DNA from: Flavobacteria bacterium MS024-3C
GTDB lineage: Bacteria; Bacteroidota; Bacteroidia; Flavobacteriales; Flavobacteriaceae
Direction: 5' to 3'
Assembly (NCBI GenBank): GCA_000173115.1
Contig: ABVW01000010.1
Span: 1-39,450, forward strand
DNA: 39,450 bases
Each line of letters begins with the position of its first letter. Position 1 is the first letter of the stretch. The notes beneath the pieces are model-generated. The model did not search any database and had not been told where the DNA came from. It worked only from the letters and a program-made list of their open reading frames with translations. The position numbers and the translations under genes are program-made. Shown one piece after another: positions 27,375-36,486 of this stretch.

Positions 27375-28313
27375 ATGGACCAGAATTCTAAAAACCCAGT
27401 ACTCGTTATACTTGCTTTTATTGCTATATATGTAATCTGGGGGTCTACTTATTTACTCAATAAAATTGCGGTAACTGAACTAGACCCATTTATGTTAGCG
27501 GCCATTCGCTTTATAGTATCTGGTTGTCTTATATTTATTATTGCAATAATCTCAGGTAGGTCTATAGCAATCACAAAAAAACAGGCTGTTAATACGGCCA
27601 TTGCTGGGTTTTTATTTTTGAGCTTTGGAAATGGGGTAGTGGTATGGGCATTGAGATACGTAGACACAAGTTTTGCCGCTTTAGAAATTTCCTCACAACC
27701 CTTAATTGTACTTTTACTAATGAGAATATTCCAGGGGAAAAAAATTTCTCCAATGTCTCTGCTTGGTGTGTTTTTGGGATTTATAGGAATATATCTTTTG
27801 GTCAGCCAGAAAAGTATTTTAAACCAAGAAAATTCCGTTCTTGGAATGATAATGATTTTCTTTTGTATGGTCAGTTGGGCCAGCGCAAGCTTATTTGTGG
27901 GTAAAGCAGACCTCCCAAAAAACTTTTTTGTCAACACAGGTTACCAAATGATTTTTGGTGGCACCATATTAGTTTTAGCGAGTATTGCGATTGGAGAACA
28001 ATGGAGCAACCCCATAAATTGGTCCGTAAAGGTGCAGTGGTCTATGGTACTATTAGTGATTTTTGGAAGTATTATAGCCTTTACCTCGTTTAACTATTTA
28101 CTCAAGGTTGTTTCTCCTGAAAAAGTAGCTACCAATACCTATGTAAATCCAATTATTGCGCTACTTATGGGGTGGTATTTTTTAAATGAGCAGATTACGC
28201 AACAATCCATTATTGCTTCAGCGGTTCTTTTAACAGGAGTGTTTTTTGTAAACACAAAAAAACAGTTGGTCTTATTTAATCGTTTCAGGACTAAAAAGAA
28301 TCCGCTTAAATAA
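27375..28313 (+). CDS. EamA/DMT-family inner-membrane transporter
   Basis: The 312-residue protein is a member of the drug/metabolite transporter superfamily with two EamA repeats of five transmembrane helices each. The signature AIYVIWGSTYLLNKIAVTELDPF starts the first repeat. The GVFLGFIGIYLLVSQ segment ends it, and the second ends in ASAVLLTGVFFVN. The substrate could be an amino acid, nucleoside or other metabolite, and it cannot be told from sequence. It shows no operon links. Confidence 0.93.
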   Translation: MDQNSKNPVLVILAFIAIYVIWGSTYLLNKIAVTELDPFMLAAIRFIVSGCLIFIIAIISGRSIAITKKQAVNTAIAGFLFLSFGNGVVVWALRYVDTSFAALEISSQPLIVLLLMRIFQGKKISPMSLLGVFLGFIGIYLLVSQKSILNQENSVLGMIMIFFCMVSWASASLFVGKADLPKNFFVNTGYQMIFGGTILVLASIAIGEQWSNPINWSVKVQWSMVLLVIFGSIIAFTSFNYLLKVVSPEKVATNTYVNPIIALLMGWYFLNEQITQQSIIASAVLLTGVFFVNTKKQLVLFNRFRTKKNPLK

Positions 28314-28340
28314 AAATAGGGGAGTACCAATAAAGACTCG

Positions 28341-28348
28341 TATCTTTG
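28341..28348 (+). promoter_or_regulatory. -7 promoter element TATCTTTG
   Basis: An exact TAnnTTTG match lies 13 bases before the DEAD-box helicase ATG, so transcription would start almost at the start codon. No TTG stands at the -33 place. Confidence 0.4.
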
Positions 28349-28361
28349 TACAAATTCTACT

Positions 28362-29729
28362 ATGGACGCGCCTTTAACCACCTCATTTGAGGAATTTAAT
28401 CTAAATACCCCCTTAAAAAATAACCTATCAGAGGTTGGTTATGAAGTACCGACCCCCATACAAGGAGCCACTTATGCCTCAGTCTTGTCAGGTCAAGATG
28501 TACTGGGATTAGCACAAACTGGAACAGGTAAAACCTTGGCGTACTTACTACCTATTTTAAACGACCTTAAATTTGCAAAAGAAAAGACAGTTCGCGCCTT
28601 AGTGATTGTGCCTACAAGAGAATTGGTTTCTCAAGTTGTTGAGGAAGCGGAGAAAATCTGTCAGAATACCTTTATTCGTGTTTGTGGGGTACACGGGGGT
28701 AATTCCATGAAAAAAGACCGGGATGCTTTGGCGCAAAGCGCCGACATCATTGTAGCAACCCCAGGAAGGTTGTACGATTTATTTTTAGCTAGAGTCATAA
28801 AATATGCTGCCATAAAGAAAGTGGTCATAGATGAAGTAGACGTTATGTTGGACCTTGGATTTAGGTTTCAACTCACCAACATTTTTGACCTTTTGCCTAA
28901 AAAAAGGCAACATATTATGTTTTCTGCCACCATGACGGATGAAATTGAAAGCCTTATTTCAGACTTTTTCATTGCGCCAAAAAGGATTTATATTGCTATG
29001 AGTGGTACACCACTCAAAAATATAGCACAAACTGCCTATGCAGTCCCTAATTATTACACAAAAGTCAATCTATTACAACATCTTTTGGAACAAGAGGAAA
29101 CCTTTAAAAAGGTATTGGTTTTTGTATCTAATAAAAAAATAGCAGACCGCATTTACGAACAACTAGAACCTGTTTTTGAGAAGAACATAGGAATTGTTCA
29201 TGCCAATAAAACACAAAACCACAGGAATAGAGTCCTGAGTGCGTTTGACGCAGGAAGGATCCGTATTGTAATTGCTACAGATTTAGTAGCTAGAGGTTTA
29301 GATATAGATCAAATATCCCATGTAATAAATTTCGATACGCCCAAATATCCTGAAAACTATATGCACAGGATTGGAAGAACGGGTAGAGCTAACGCAGATG
29401 GAAATTCCATATTGCTACACAATCCAGAAGAGTTGGCATATAAGGAAGCCATTGAGACGCTCATGCAAATTGCTGTACCTGACATTGAATTTCCCAAAGA
29501 AGTGCCTGTTTCTATTCAATTAGCTCCTGAAGAACAACCCCATACATTTGAACCAGATTCAGATAAATTACAAGGAAGAGATCCGTCTTTAGGATCCGGT
29601 TTCCATGAAAAGTCAGAGAAGAACAAACAAGAAAATCAAGGAGGTTCATACAAACGTATCATAGCTAAGAAATACAAAAAGCCAAAGACTCGCGGCGATA
29701 AGAATTACAACAAAGGGAAAAGAAAGTAG
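28362..29729 (+). CDS. DEAD-box RNA helicase (motif II DEVD)
   Basis: The 455-residue cytosolic RNA helicase has Q motif FEEFNLNTPLKNNLSEVGYEVPTPIQ, motif I AQTGTGKT, Ia PTRELV, Ib TPGRL, III SAT, V ATDLVARGLDID and VI HRIGRTGRA. Motif II reads DEVD instead of DEAD. The basic C-terminal tail (KRIIAKKYKKPKTRGDKNYNKGKRK) is a typical RNA-binding tail. The family acts in ribosome assembly or RNA turnover, often in the cold. The exact role is unknown. Confidence 0.93.
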   Translation: MDAPLTTSFEEFNLNTPLKNNLSEVGYEVPTPIQGATYASVLSGQDVLGLAQTGTGKTLAYLLPILNDLKFAKEKTVRALVIVPTRELVSQVVEEAEKICQNTFIRVCGVHGGNSMKKDRDALAQSADIIVATPGRLYDLFLARVIKYAAIKKVVIDEVDVMLDLGFRFQLTNIFDLLPKKRQHIMFSATMTDEIESLISDFFIAPKRIYIAMSGTPLKNIAQTAYAVPNYYTKVNLLQHLLEQEETFKKVLVFVSNKKIADRIYEQLEPVFEKNIGIVHANKTQNHRNRVLSAFDAGRIRIVIATDLVARGLDIDQISHVINFDTPKYPENYMHRIGRTGRANADGNSILLHNPEELAYKEAIETLMQIAVPDIEFPKEVPVSIQLAPEEQPHTFEPDSDKLQGRDPSLGSGFHEKSEKNKQENQGGSYKRIIAKKYKKPKTRGDKNYNKGKRK

Positions 29730-29869
29730 TTTTTTGTGTTATAATTTCTTTGGTATCAATCATTGAACTAGTAAAGTGTTTGAATACAAACGCATTTGTT
29801 CTATAATTTATATTATGTAAAATAGAAGCAGTCAATAATAATTAACTTTACGAACCCTTACGCCTATGA
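29730..29869. other. Intergenic gap between convergent genes
   Basis: The 140-base gap holds a small inverted repeat GTTTG-AATA-CAAAC (29778-29791) without a T run, so it is a poor terminator. Nothing else stands out. Confidence 0.5.
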
Positions 29870-30331
29870 CTAAACTAAAATCATAATAAAAGTCAATACA
29901 ATTCCTGCAACAGTATAATAAATGGCTTTCTTAAAAACATCTGTCTGTGGGAGAAACATCCAATAGGCAGAAAAAACAAAGAAAAGTAAAGAGATACCAA
30001 AAAAAACATTTAGAAAATATAAAGGTGTAGATGATGTGGCTTTATGCATTTTTTCAAGCGCTCCTAATATTTTTGGTGGTTGCATTTGTGTATAAGACAA
30101 ACCACCTGTTTCACTATTATATTCAACGTTAGAGGCACCTTTTATATTAGGTAAATTCTCTAAACCTTTTTCTATGGTTTTTTCTACTACTATAGGTTTC
30201 TTGAAATAATCTTTATCTCTAAAAGTTAATGTGATTCCTGAAAGCGCATAAACAAACATAATACCAGCCAGAAAAAAACCTAAATAGCGGTGAATGACCC
30301 TGACTTTGTTACTTAAATTCCTGCTATTCAT
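29870..30331 (-). CDS. PepSY-associated membrane protein
   Basis: The 153-residue protein starts VRVIHRYLGFFLAGIMFVYALSGITLTFRDK, the typical PepSY-associated transmembrane start with a His-containing helix (about residues 16-34). A short loop domain (about 40-95) follows, then two more helices (about 102-124 and 135-153). Such proteins are common in Bacteroidota beside iron-uptake or reductase genes, but no such neighbours are here. It is shorter than the usual PepSY_TM proteins, which have four helices. Its role is unknown. Confidence 0.8.
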   Translation of the reverse strand: MNSRNLSNKVRVIHRYLGFFLAGIMFVYALSGITLTFRDKDYFKKPIVVEKTIEKGLENLPNIKGASNVEYNSETGGLSYTQMQPPKILGALEKMHKATSSTPLYFLNVFFGISLLFFVFSAYWMFLPQTDVFKKAIYYTVAGIVLTFIMILV

Positions 30332-30516
30332 TTATTCTTAAAATTTGTATTTATTATGGTATAAAATTAATCATGAACCCTCTTAAAACCAAAAATTACT
30401 TTAAAGTATTCAATGGTCTATTCATCATTTACAAGATTGATGTTAACTATCGTAAGACCCTTAATTAGTGGGAAAGTTTAATAAGCCTACTTAGATCTTT
30501 TTAAAAAAAAACAAAT
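30332..30516. other. Intergenic gap of 185 bases
   Basis: The gap separates two minus-strand genes. It holds a 12-bp perfect palindrome TACTTTAAAGTA (30397-30408), which could be a protein-binding site or chance in AT-rich DNA. No gene or clear terminator is visible. Confidence 0.45.
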
Positions 30517-32493
30517 TTAAAAGTTTATTAATTCTAGGAGGGCTTTTTCAAATCTTTTTCTTGGTAGATATTCATTCTCTAAGGATTTTGCAAAAGGAAT
30601 AGGGGTGTCTAAACTTGCGACTCTTTTGATTGGAGCGTCCAAATACTCAAATAATTCCTCTTGAACACTTGCTGCTATATCACTTGAAATACCACCAAAC
30701 AAAGAATCTTCTTGAAGAATGATTAGCCTAGAAGTTTTTTTTACAGAGCCATAAATAGTCTCCCAATCCAATGGCATTAAGGTTCTTAAGTCTATAAGAT
30801 CTACGCTTAGTTTAGGATGCTTTTCAAGGGTCTCTAGTGCCCAGTGTACTCCAGCACCATAAGTTATAATTGTAGCCTCTGTACCTTCTTTAACCAAAGC
30901 AGCTTTACCTATTGGAAGGTTGTAATACCCATTTGGAACGGATTGAGAGATTGATCGATACAGTGCTTTATGTTCAAAGAAAAGTACTGGATTTGGATCT
31001 TCAATTGCGGTAATTAATAGGCCTTTAGCATCATAGGGAAAAGCAGGGTAAACGACTTTTAAACCAGGGGTTTTAGTAAACCATGCCTCATTGGTTTGTG
31101 AATGAAAAGGACCAGCCCCTACCCCTGCACCACAAGGCATTCTAATGACAACATCTGCTTTTTCTCCCCACCTAAAATGGTTTTTTGCCAGATAATTAAC
31201 AATGGGATTGAATCCTGAACTTACAAAATCTGCAAATTGCATTTCAACAATGGCTTTAAAACCACCAATTGACAATCCCATGGCTGTTTCTACAATTCCA
31301 GATTCACAAATTGGGGTATTTCTCACACGTTCACTGCCAAATAAATCTACAAAACCCTCTGTCACTTTGAATGCACCTCCATATAGCGCAATATCCTGGC
31401 CCATGATAATCGTGTTTTTCATAGAAGACATGCCTTCTTTTAGGCCCTCTTGAACGGCGTCAATAAATCTAATATAACTTGTATTAACATCACTTTTTAC
31501 TGCTTTAAAATTAAATGGGCTATAGACATCTTCAATAAATGATTTTTCCTCATAGGCTATGGGCTCTTCCTTAAAAGCGAAGTCTAAACCCTCTTGAATG
31601 TCTGTTTTTATCTCTTTTTTGAAAGATTTAAGCATCCCATCATTCAAAATATTTTTTGAGAATAGATAATTTTCAAAGTTTGTTATAGGGTCTTTTTCTT
31701 CCCACGCACTAATTAATTCTTTTGGGACATATTTTGTGCCGCTGGCCTCTTCATGCCCACGTCTTCTAAAAGTTATAAATTCAATGAGAACAGGTCTAGG
31801 ATTTTTTCTAACACTTGCGGCTATTTCACTTATTTTTTGATAAACTTCTACTATGTTGTTTCCGTCAATTTGGTGGGCTTCCATGCCATATCCAAGCCCT
31901 TTGTCTACAATTGCTTTACAACGGTATTGTTCGCTAGTGGGCGTAGACAATCCGTAACCATTATTTTCAATACAAAACAATACTGGTAAATCCCAAACTG
32001 ATGCAATATTCAGTGCTTCGTGAAAATCTCCCTCACTGGTGGCACCTTCACCAGAAAAAACAGCAGTAACTTCGTTATTATGCTTCAATTTGGAAGCTAG
32101 CGCAATGCCATCGGCCACACCAAGTTGTGGCCCTAAATGAGAAATCATTCCAATAATTTTACTTTCTTGACAGCCAAAATGAAAGCTCCTATCCCTACCT
32201 TTAGTAAAGCCAGATTTTTTTCCTTGCCATTGAGCAAATAACCTATTTAGCGGTATATTTCTACTAGTGAAAACACCTAGATTTCTATGCATGGGTAATA
32301 TATATTCCTCTGTATTGAGGGCTAAAGTCACTCCTACGGATATGGCTTCTTGACCAATACCACTAAACCACTTTGATATTTTACCCTGCCTGAGTAGTAC
32401 AAGCATTTTTTCTTCTATCATTCTCGGCTTTAATAGTGCCTTGTATAATGTTATCAGTTGTTGGTCTGAAAGTCCTTTTGTACGGTATGTCAT
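30517..32493 (-). CDS. 2-oxoacid dehydrogenase E1, fused alpha and beta subunits (probably branched-chain)
   Basis: The 658-residue protein joins E1 alpha (about residues 1-325) and E1 beta (about 335-658) of a thiamine-diphosphate 2-oxoacid dehydrogenase. The cofactor motif is GEGATSEGDFHEALNIA...ENN near residues 148-178, with GEG in the usual GDG place. In the beta part, ESGIVETAMGLSIGGFKAIVEMQFADF is conserved and FFEHKALYR follows. The fused form is typical of Bacteroidota and is usually called 2-oxoisovalerate dehydrogenase, which feeds branched-chain acyl-CoA into iso-fatty acid synthesis. E2 and E3 are not in the window. The substrate is inferred from the family. Confidence 0.92.
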   Translation of the reverse strand: MTYRTKGLSDQQLITLYKALLKPRMIEEKMLVLLRQGKISKWFSGIGQEAISVGVTLALNTEEYILPMHRNLGVFTSRNIPLNRLFAQWQGKKSGFTKGRDRSFHFGCQESKIIGMISHLGPQLGVADGIALASKLKHNNEVTAVFSGEGATSEGDFHEALNIASVWDLPVLFCIENNGYGLSTPTSEQYRCKAIVDKGLGYGMEAHQIDGNNIVEVYQKISEIAASVRKNPRPVLIEFITFRRRGHEEASGTKYVPKELISAWEEKDPITNFENYLFSKNILNDGMLKSFKKEIKTDIQEGLDFAFKEEPIAYEEKSFIEDVYSPFNFKAVKSDVNTSYIRFIDAVQEGLKEGMSSMKNTIIMGQDIALYGGAFKVTEGFVDLFGSERVRNTPICESGIVETAMGLSIGGFKAIVEMQFADFVSSGFNPIVNYLAKNHFRWGEKADVVIRMPCGAGVGAGPFHSQTNEAWFTKTPGLKVVYPAFPYDAKGLLITAIEDPNPVLFFEHKALYRSISQSVPNGYYNLPIGKAALVKEGTEATIITYGAGVHWALETLEKHPKLSVDLIDLRTLMPLDWETIYGSVKKTSRLIILQEDSLFGGISSDIAASVQEELFEYLDAPIKRVASLDTPIPFAKSLENEYLPRKRFEKALLELINF

Positions 32494-32566
32494 TGGAGTA
32501 ATCTAACTAGTTATAAATGTACACAAACTTTCAAATTTTACCCAATTAGGTGTGGCTTAGATTTAT

Positions 32567-32574
32567 TAACTTTG
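32567..32574 (+). promoter_or_regulatory. -7 promoter element TAACTTTG
   Basis: An exact TAnnTTTG match precedes the oxygenase gene by 18 bases. It covers a possible TTG start at 32572 and so supports ATG 32593 as the true start. No TTG at -33. Confidence 0.45.
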
Positions 32575-32592
32575 TTTTATAAATACTTTATT

Positions 32593-33540
32593 ATGAGCGC
32601 CATTCCAAGTGTAGATTTAAAAGACTTTGTCTCTGGAGATCAGATTCGCAAGCAAAAATTTATAAACGAAATAGGATCAGCCTTTGAAAACATTGGTTTT
32701 GTAGCCTTGAAAAGTCATTTCTTATCAGATGAATTGGTGGCCAAATTATACCAAGAAATTAAACTTTTTTTTGAGCTTCCTCAAAATATAAAAGACCAAT
32801 ATGAGGTTCCTGGACTTGCGGGTCAAAGAGGCTACACCTCTTTTGGTAAAGAGCATGCTAAAGGAAAAAAAGAAGGCGATTTAAAGGAATTTTGGCATTT
32901 TGGACAATATGAAGACGCTCCTAAGGGGTCTGGAGACCATTACCCTGATAATATTCATGTCAAAGAATTGCCTCACTTTAATGAAATTGGCAAAGAGGTT
33001 TATATAGCTTTAGAAAAAACAGCCCAGGAGGTACTTAAAGCACTTGCATTGCATATTGGCTTAGAGGAGCATTATTTTGAACAATACGCTACTGCTGGAA
33101 ATTCGATACTGAGGCCCATACACTACCCTCCTATTACATCTGAACCAAAAAATGCAGTACGTGCAGCAGCACACGGAGACATTAATCTCATAACACTTTT
33201 GATGGGGGCTCATGGCCGTGGATTGCAAGTTAAAAATCATCATGGACAATGGGTAGACGCCATTGCAAATGAGGACGAATTAATGATAAACGTGGGAGAT
33301 ATGCTCTCTAGGTTAACCAACAATCAGCTTAAATCTACCATACACCAAGTCATTAATCCCCCCAAGGAACTCTGGGGAACCTCAAGATATTCAATTCCAT
33401 TTTTCATGCATCCGGTCTCTTCAATGCCTTTAAATTGTCTTGAAAATTGTATTTCAAAAGAGCACCCAAAAGGATTTGAAGATATTTCAGCTGGCGCTTA
33501 TCTAGAAGAGAGATTAATTGAATTAGGTTTAAAGAAATAA
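32593..33540 (+). CDS. 2-oxoglutarate/Fe(II)-dependent oxygenase, isopenicillin N synthase-like
   Basis: The 315-residue protein is a non-haem iron oxygenase. The iron ligands are His and Asp in AAHGDINLITLL and His in STIHQVINP. The co-substrate pair Arg and Ser is in RYSIPFFMHP. The N-terminal DIOX_N domain has IPSVDLKDFVSGD and IGSAFENIGFVALKSH. I chose ATG 32593 over a TTG at 32572 that lies in a promoter element. The substrate is unknown; no antibiotic gene cluster is near. The stop overlaps the start of the SUI1 gene by one base. Confidence 0.92.
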   Translation: MSAIPSVDLKDFVSGDQIRKQKFINEIGSAFENIGFVALKSHFLSDELVAKLYQEIKLFFELPQNIKDQYEVPGLAGQRGYTSFGKEHAKGKKEGDLKEFWHFGQYEDAPKGSGDHYPDNIHVKELPHFNEIGKEVYIALEKTAQEVLKALALHIGLEEHYFEQYATAGNSILRPIHYPPITSEPKNAVRAAAHGDINLITLLMGAHGRGLQVKNHHGQWVDAIANEDELMINVGDMLSRLTNNQLKSTIHQVINPPKELWGTSRYSIPFFMHPVSSMPLNCLENCISKEHPKGFEDISAGAYLEERLIELGLKK

Positions 33541-33872
33541 TGGATTTGCAAGACCAATTAAAAAATCTTTTCCCTGATCATGAAGCGTCTGAGGTTTCAA
33601 CAGACAGTTTAAAGCCAAAGGGTGATGTTCCCCTGCAACAAGAACCTTTGGTGTGTAAGTACGAAAAAAGAAAGGGAAAAGCCACAACCCTAATCGAAGG
33701 GTTCATGGGTACTGAGGCAGAATTTAAAATTTTGGCAAAAAAATTAAAAAAAGAATTGAATGTTGGAGGGAGCGTTAAAAACGGAAGCTTAATCATGCAG
33801 GGTGATTTCAGAGACAAAATCATGCAACTACTTGTTAGTATGGGTTTTAAAGTAAAACGAGTAGGAGGTTAA
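33540..33872 (+). CDS. SUI1/eIF1-like translation factor (YciH family)
   Basis: The 110-residue protein has a C-terminal SUI1 domain (about residues 38-108): KRKGKATTLIEGF, then LAKKLKKELNVGGSVKNGSLIMQGDFRDKI and GFKVKRVGG. Bacterial members such as E. coli YciH bind the ribosome and affect start-site choice. The N-terminal 35 residues are short and acidic. The ATG overlaps the oxygenase stop by one base (TAATG), so the two are probably co-translated, although no functional link is known. Confidence 0.93.
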   Translation: MDLQDQLKNLFPDHEASEVSTDSLKPKGDVPLQQEPLVCKYEKRKGKATTLIEGFMGTEAEFKILAKKLKKELNVGGSVKNGSLIMQGDFRDKIMQLLVSMGFKVKRVGG

Positions 33873-33934
33873 TTGACTCAAATACTTTTTTTATTAGTAG
33901 GAAAAGTATAAATTTATTAACCAATCCAATTCAT

Positions 33935-34867
33935 ATGACACCAGCCCTTCATATCACGAATGGAGATTCTTTCTCCAATTTCTTTAAGGACCTTCCTATC
34001 AATGGCACTGTTGTTACTTGGAGGGAAATGCTCTGTGAGGGTAGAACACTTCACACCGTAGGTACTGAAGATTTCTGGAAAGAACGATTTGATTTTCTTC
34101 ACAAAAATTACAATATATCTAAAAGAACTTTTATTGACTATACCCTTAAAGAGTATAGGAAATTGTGTAATCAAAAACGCCAAGAACAAATTGTTTTGTG
34201 GTTTGAATCAGATTTGTTTTGTCAAATAAATATGTTAGGTGTGTTGAGTTGGCTTAAAACACATAGAAAATATGCGGAAGTTTCTGTGGTTTCAAATTCA
34301 TTAAGTCTAAATGCTGTTTCTTCAAAAGGATTTTGTGAAATGCCATTAAATGAGTTGCTAGGTCTTTATGAAAATAGATCTGTATTAAATCAAGACGATA
34401 TTGAATTTGCTGACTATGCCTGGCAATTGTACTGCAGCGACAATCCCGTTAGAATTGCCCAATTGTCGAATTATGAATCGTTTAATTTTCCTTTTCTAAA
34501 GCAGGCATTTAAGCTTCATTTATCTCGTTTTCCCTCCCTTAAAAATGGGTTAAATATTCCGGAAATAAATGTGCTTAATACAGCGCATACAACTTCATTG
34601 GACAATGAAAAGGCCCTTATAGATACCCTGTTAAAAAACCAAGGAAATTTTGGCTTTGGTGACACTCAATATTATAAAATACTAGAAAGCCTTAAACCCT
34701 TGTTTACCTCTTTAAAACCCGTCAAACTCAAAAGGAATACCCCTAAAATACTAAATGGAGAGCACAATTATTACAGTAAAATTAAACAAGATGGGCTCTA
34801 TTTAGGAGGCGCTTTAAAGTATGCGTATCTTTACGATAAAGAACACAACAGCTTTTTTAAACTATAG
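33935..34867 (+). CDS. DUF1835 domain protein
   Basis: The 310-residue protein starts LHITNGDSFSNFFKDLPINGTVVTWREMLCEG, the DUF1835 pattern, and has QIVLWFESDLFCQINMLGVLSWL and FADYAWQLYCSDNP further on. Its function is not known. No signal peptide or membrane segment is seen. The next gene starts one base after its stop, so the two are probably one transcript, and coupled translation is likely. Confidence 0.85.
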   Translation: MTPALHITNGDSFSNFFKDLPINGTVVTWREMLCEGRTLHTVGTEDFWKERFDFLHKNYNISKRTFIDYTLKEYRKLCNQKRQEQIVLWFESDLFCQINMLGVLSWLKTHRKYAEVSVVSNSLSLNAVSSKGFCEMPLNELLGLYENRSVLNQDDIEFADYAWQLYCSDNPVRIAQLSNYESFNFPFLKQAFKLHLSRFPSLKNGLNIPEINVLNTAHTTSLDNEKALIDTLLKNQGNFGFGDTQYYKILESLKPLFTSLKPVKLKRNTPKILNGEHNYYSKIKQDGLYLGGALKYAYLYDKEHNSFFKL

Positions 34868-34868
34868 T

Positions 34869-35747
34869 ATGTCCTTAGCCTCTTCTGAGTTAATACTAAA
34901 TGCAGATCAAAGTATTTATCATTTGCATTTGAAACCCAATGAAATATCTAACAATATTATCACTGTTGGTGACCCTGATCGCGTGGCTGAAGTTTCCGCT
35001 CATTTTGATTCTATTGAGCTTAAGAAACAAAAAAGAGAGTTTGTAACTCATACAGGTACCTATAAAAACAAAAGAATCAGTGTGATCTCAACAGGTATTG
35101 GAACGGACAATATTGATATAGTACTCAATGAATTAGATGCCTTAGTAAATATCGATTTTTCCCATAGAGTGTTAAAAGAAAAATTCACACAGTTAAATAT
35201 TTTTAGATTAGGAACCTCTGGAGCCATCCAAGCCAACATTCCAGTAGACAGTATTTTAATTTCAGAAAAAGCCATAGGTTTAGATGCCCTACTTCATTTT
35301 TATGATGCAAACCATCTTTTAGATAAACCTTTTTCTGAAGCCTTTATAAAACACATGAATTGGAGCGTAGATAAGTCAAGTCCTTATGTGGTTAGCGCTT
35401 CAACAGATTTACTTAATCTCTATAATGAATTGGATGTATTAAAAGGAATTACATTAACTAATGTTGGATTTTATGGCCCTCAAGGAAGGATGTTAAGACT
35501 CCCTCTCTTTGATAAAAAGATGAAAGATTCTCTAGAATCATTTAGATTTAAAAATCAATTGATCACTAATTTAGAAATGGAAACCTCTGGTATTTATGGC
35601 TTAGCAGCACTACTTGGACATAAAGCTGTGTCTGTTAATTGCATTTTAGCCAATAGAGCTAATGAAACATTTTCAGCGCATCCAAATGAAGTGGTTAAAA
35701 AAGCCATTAAAATGACCTTAGACCTAATGGTTAAAAACGATCTTTAA
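34869..35747 (+). CDS. Nucleoside phosphorylase (uridine phosphorylase-like)
   Basis: The enzyme of the PNP/UDP family splits nucleosides with phosphate in salvage. The product of 292 residues from ATG 34869 has the phosphate-binding loop NIITVGDPDRVAEVS, the STGIGTDNIDIVLNEL segment and LGTSGAIQ. The ribose/phosphate motif EMETSGIYG is present. A frame upstream of this ATG is open to 34821 but overlaps DUF1835, so I chose the start at 34869. The base specificity cannot be told. Its stop overlaps the end of the convergent ung gene by four bases. Confidence 0.92.
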   Translation: MSLASSELILNADQSIYHLHLKPNEISNNIITVGDPDRVAEVSAHFDSIELKKQKREFVTHTGTYKNKRISVISTGIGTDNIDIVLNELDALVNIDFSHRVLKEKFTQLNIFRLGTSGAIQANIPVDSILISEKAIGLDALLHFYDANHLLDKPFSEAFIKHMNWSVDKSSPYVVSASTDLLNLYNELDVLKGITLTNVGFYGPQGRMLRLPLFDKKMKDSLESFRFKNQLITNLEMETSGIYGLAALLGHKAVSVNCILANRANETFSAHPNEVVKKAIKMTLDLMVKNDL

Positions 35748-36412
35748 ATTAACCAATTTATAGGTTTTTCAGACCTTTGTTCTAAAATATTATTTACCTG
35801 AGAAAAATGTTTGTTTCCAAACCAATAGCCACGGTTGGCGCTTAAAGGAGATGGATGCCCGGATTTTAAAACCCTGTGGTGGTCCTCCGTGATAAAACGT
35901 TCGTATTTTTGAGCAAAATTTCCCCATAAAACAAAAATGATAGGTCTTTTGTCATTATTGAGACCTTGAACTATAGATTTTGTGAACGAATCCCAATATT
36001 TTAAATGGCTTCCCGCCTCCCCTGCCCTAACGCTTAGTGCTGCATTTAATAATAATACGCCTTGATTGGCCCATAATGAAAGGTCACCAGAGATTGGGTA
36101 GGCACAGTCTAAATCATTAGAAAGTTCAATGAAAATATTTTTTAATGAAGGTGGGTGAGCTATACCAATGGGTACAGAAAAAGACAAGCCATGGGCTTGA
36201 TGTGTCCCATGATAGGGATCTTGTCCAATAATAACCACTTTAAGCCCTACAAAAGGGCATTGAAAGAATGCATTTAGAAGCTGTTCTTTTGCAGGATAAC
36301 ACACCATCTCATCGTAAAGAGCATTAATTTCATGAGAGAGCTTTTTGAATTTTTCAGCAGAATATAATTTATGAAAGAATTCCTTCCAATCACTAGGACA
36401 ATCTAGAAACAT
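35744..36412 (-). CDS. ung: Uracil-DNA glycosylase
   Basis: Ung removes uracil from DNA in base-excision repair. The 222-residue family 1 enzyme has the catalytic Asp65 in GQDPYHG. LLNAALSVRAGEAGSH follows, with the Asn of LLLNAAL and VLWG. The DNA-binding loop is SGHPSPLSANRGYWFGN, with its His. The N-terminus begins MFLDCPSDWKEFF. It is divergent from mutS2, and the 3' end meets the phosphorylase gene by a 4-base overlap. Confidence 0.97.
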   Translation of the reverse strand: MFLDCPSDWKEFFHKLYSAEKFKKLSHEINALYDEMVCYPAKEQLLNAFFQCPFVGLKVVIIGQDPYHGTHQAHGLSFSVPIGIAHPPSLKNIFIELSNDLDCAYPISGDLSLWANQGVLLLNAALSVRAGEAGSHLKYWDSFTKSIVQGLNNDKRPIIFVLWGNFAQKYERFITEDHHRVLKSGHPSPLSANRGYWFGNKHFSQVNNILEQRSEKPINWLI

Positions 36413-36441
36413 TTATTTGTACTTTTGTTACTAAAATAAAG

Positions 36442-36459
36442 GGTTTATTCAATTAAACC
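36442..36459. promoter_or_regulatory. Inverted repeat GGTTTA-TTCAAT-TAAACC between ung and mutS2
   Basis: An 18-base perfect inverted repeat with 6-bp arms sits in the middle of the 74-bp divergent gap. It could be an operator that controls both genes, or an RNA hairpin in a leader. A -7 element TACTTTTG lies at 36420-36427 on the plus strand. Confidence 0.45.
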
Positions 36460-36486
36460 AACTAATTGTTGCTAATATATGTCACT

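Noticed and set aside
27449-27937. 162-codon open frame on the minus strand inside the EamA transporter gene
   Set aside because: It is a shadow of a clear membrane protein gene on the other strand and shows no family pattern or start context.
34821-34868. Upstream start for the nucleoside phosphorylase
   Set aside because: It would overlap DUF1835 and add 16 residues that do not fit the family; the ATG at 34869 directly after the stop fits better.
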